A DNA stretch of 6,138 bases from an uncultured Clostridia bacterium (GTDB taxonomy: Bacteria; Bacillota; Clostridia; Oscillospirales; Ruminococcaceae), in contig CALMXN010000247.1 in assembly GCA_937871145.1 (NCBI GenBank), positions 1-6,138 on the forward strand, in the 5' to 3' direction. The notes beneath the pieces are model-generated. The model worked only from the letters and a program-made list of their open reading frames with translations, was not told the DNA's origin and made no database searches. A program made the position numbers and the translations under genes. Shown here one piece after another: positions 5,500 through 6,138 of the stretch. How positions within the stretch are numbered: the first letter of the stretch is position 1; every line of letters begins with the position of its first letter.

Positions 5500-5506
5500 A
5501 AGGAGG
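5500..5506 (+). promoter_or_regulatory. Ribosome binding site of the aldo/keto reductase gene
   Basis: AAGGAGG followed by the eight-base spacer ATAATCTG before the ATG at 5515. It is a full consensus site and settles the start of the gene that runs off the window. Confidence 0.9.
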
Positions 5507-5514
5507 ATAATCTG

Positions 5515-6138
5515 ATGTATATACCTGATAGTGAAAGATACAACAAAATGAAATATAACCATTGCGGAAAATCTGGATTGAAGCTTCCTGCTGTTTCACT
5601 TGGAATGTGGCAGAATTTCGGCGACAGAGATAATTTTGAAAATATGGAGAAAATGGTTCATACTGCATTTGACCTTGGCATAACTCATTTTGACCTTGCC
5701 AACAACTATGGCCCAAATCCAGGCGCAGCAGAATCAAACTTCGGCAGAATTCTTGACAAGTCAATGAGAACTTATCGTGATCAGCTTGTTATCTCGACAA
5801 AAGCAGGCTATGATATGTGGGAAGGCCCTTACGGTGATAAAAACGGTTCACGCAAGTACCTCACAGCAAGTCTTGATCAGAGCCTTAAGAGAATGGGACT
5901 TGAGTATGTTGATATTTTTTATCACCATGTTTTTGACCCGCAGACTCCACTTGAAGAAACTGTACTTGCACTTGATAATGCAGTAAAACAGGGCAAGGCA
6001 TTGTATGTCGGTATTTCAAATTATGGTACTGAGCAGACAAGAGAAGCAATAAAACTTTTCAGAGAGCTTAAAACTCCATTTATAATCAATCAGCCATCAT
6101 ATTCAATATTTAACCGCTGGATTGAAAGAGAGCATCTT
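5515..6138 (+). CDS. gpr: L-glyceraldehyde 3-phosphate reductase (YghZ/Gpr-type aldo/keto reductase), 3' truncated by window end
   Basis: The first 208 residues of an NADPH-dependent aldo/keto reductase of the AKR14/Kv-beta-like group, open to the window end; E. coli YghZ, from memory, is about 346 residues. The segment resembles YghZ closely: SERYNKMKYNHCGKSGLKLP (6-25), FDLGITHFDLANNYGP (52-67), STKAGYDMWEGPYG (94-107), SRKYLTASLDQSLKRMGLEY (112-131) and KALYVGISNY (161-170). The aldo/keto reductase tetrad is present: Asp60, Tyr65, Lys96 and His138. YghZ-type enzymes reduce L-glyceraldehyde 3-phosphate to glycerol 3-phosphate and also act on methylglyoxal, so a carbonyl-detoxifying cytoplasmic role is expected; the substrate here is inferred from family similarity. 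The start is fixed by the ribosome binding site and promoter upstream. It is divergent from the VanY-like gene, the two starts being 152 bases apart. Confidence 0.93.
   Translation, partial: MYIPDSERYNKMKYNHCGKSGLKLPAVSLGMWQNFGDRDNFENMEKMVHTAFDLGITHFDLANNYGPNPGAAESNFGRILDKSMRTYRDQLVISTKAGYDMWEGPYGDKNGSRKYLTASLDQSLKRMGLEYVDIFYHHVFDPQTPLEETVLALDNAVKQGKALYVGISNYGTEQTREAIKLFRELKTPFIINQPSYSIFNRWIEREHL

Noticed and set aside
5468..5764. Minus-strand 98-codon open frame near the right edge
   Set aside because: It is antisense to the well-supported reductase gene and its promoter, with an implausible protein composition.
1..6138. CRISPR array, tRNA, rRNA, insertion sequence, riboswitch or defence/retron-type system
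   Set aside because: No spaced direct repeats, cloverleaf, transposase, reverse transcriptase or conserved leader structures were visible on either strand; the gene content is ordinary chromosomal.

Overview
The window looks like the end of a draft contig from a low-GC Gram-positive bacterium, most likely a gut or rumen Clostridia of the Ruminococcus/Oscillospiraceae type. This rests on the AT-rich sequence, strong AGGAGG ribosome binding sites, TTGACA/TATAAT-type promoters, a perfect CIRCE heat-shock operator, and the protein families present (CmpB-type membrane protein, VanY-type peptidase, YoaP-like acetyltransferase). The genus is inferred from general resemblance; no search was possible. 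The first 29 bases are not genomic: they match the 3' end of an Illumina TruSeq adapter, so the biological sequence starts at base 30.

Layout. Bases 30-815 (+) encode a multi-pass membrane protein of the CmpB family (putative ABC-transporter type IV); its true start is uncertain because the adapter replaces whatever lay upstream. It converges on a minus-strand gene of unknown function (stop at 855), and the two share a long hairpin terminator at 820-848. The unknown gene has an excellent promoter, ribosome binding site and ATG at 1490, but an in-frame TAA after 12 codons separates this start from the main open frame (855-1397). Upstream of it on the minus strand is htpG (1613-3496), with its own promoter, a perfect CIRCE operator (3523-3549) and a strong terminator (1556-1597). 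Further upstream, a VanY-type D,D-carboxypeptidase homologue (4391-5362) and a GNAT/YoaP-domain protein (3628-4377) form a two-gene transcription unit with a 13-base gap. At the right edge, divergent from the vanY-like gene, is a plus-strand aldo/keto reductase of the L-glyceraldehyde-3-phosphate reductase (YghZ/Gpr) type. It starts at 5515 behind a near-consensus promoter and runs off the window after 208 codons.

How the parts work together. Most genes appear to be independent transcription units with compact, recognisable control signals. The shared themes are housekeeping and stress: an Hsp90 chaperone under apparent HrcA control, a cell-envelope peptidase homologue co-transcribed with a possible acetyltransferase, and a carbonyl-detoxifying reductase. 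I see no mobile element, CRISPR array, RNA gene or phage/defence cassette. The points most worth checking are the Glu-to-Gln change at the catalytic position of the VanY homologue, the premature stop in the unknown gene, the CIRCE operator on a monocistronic htpG, and the adapter remnant. No gene-free stretch reaches 300 bases.
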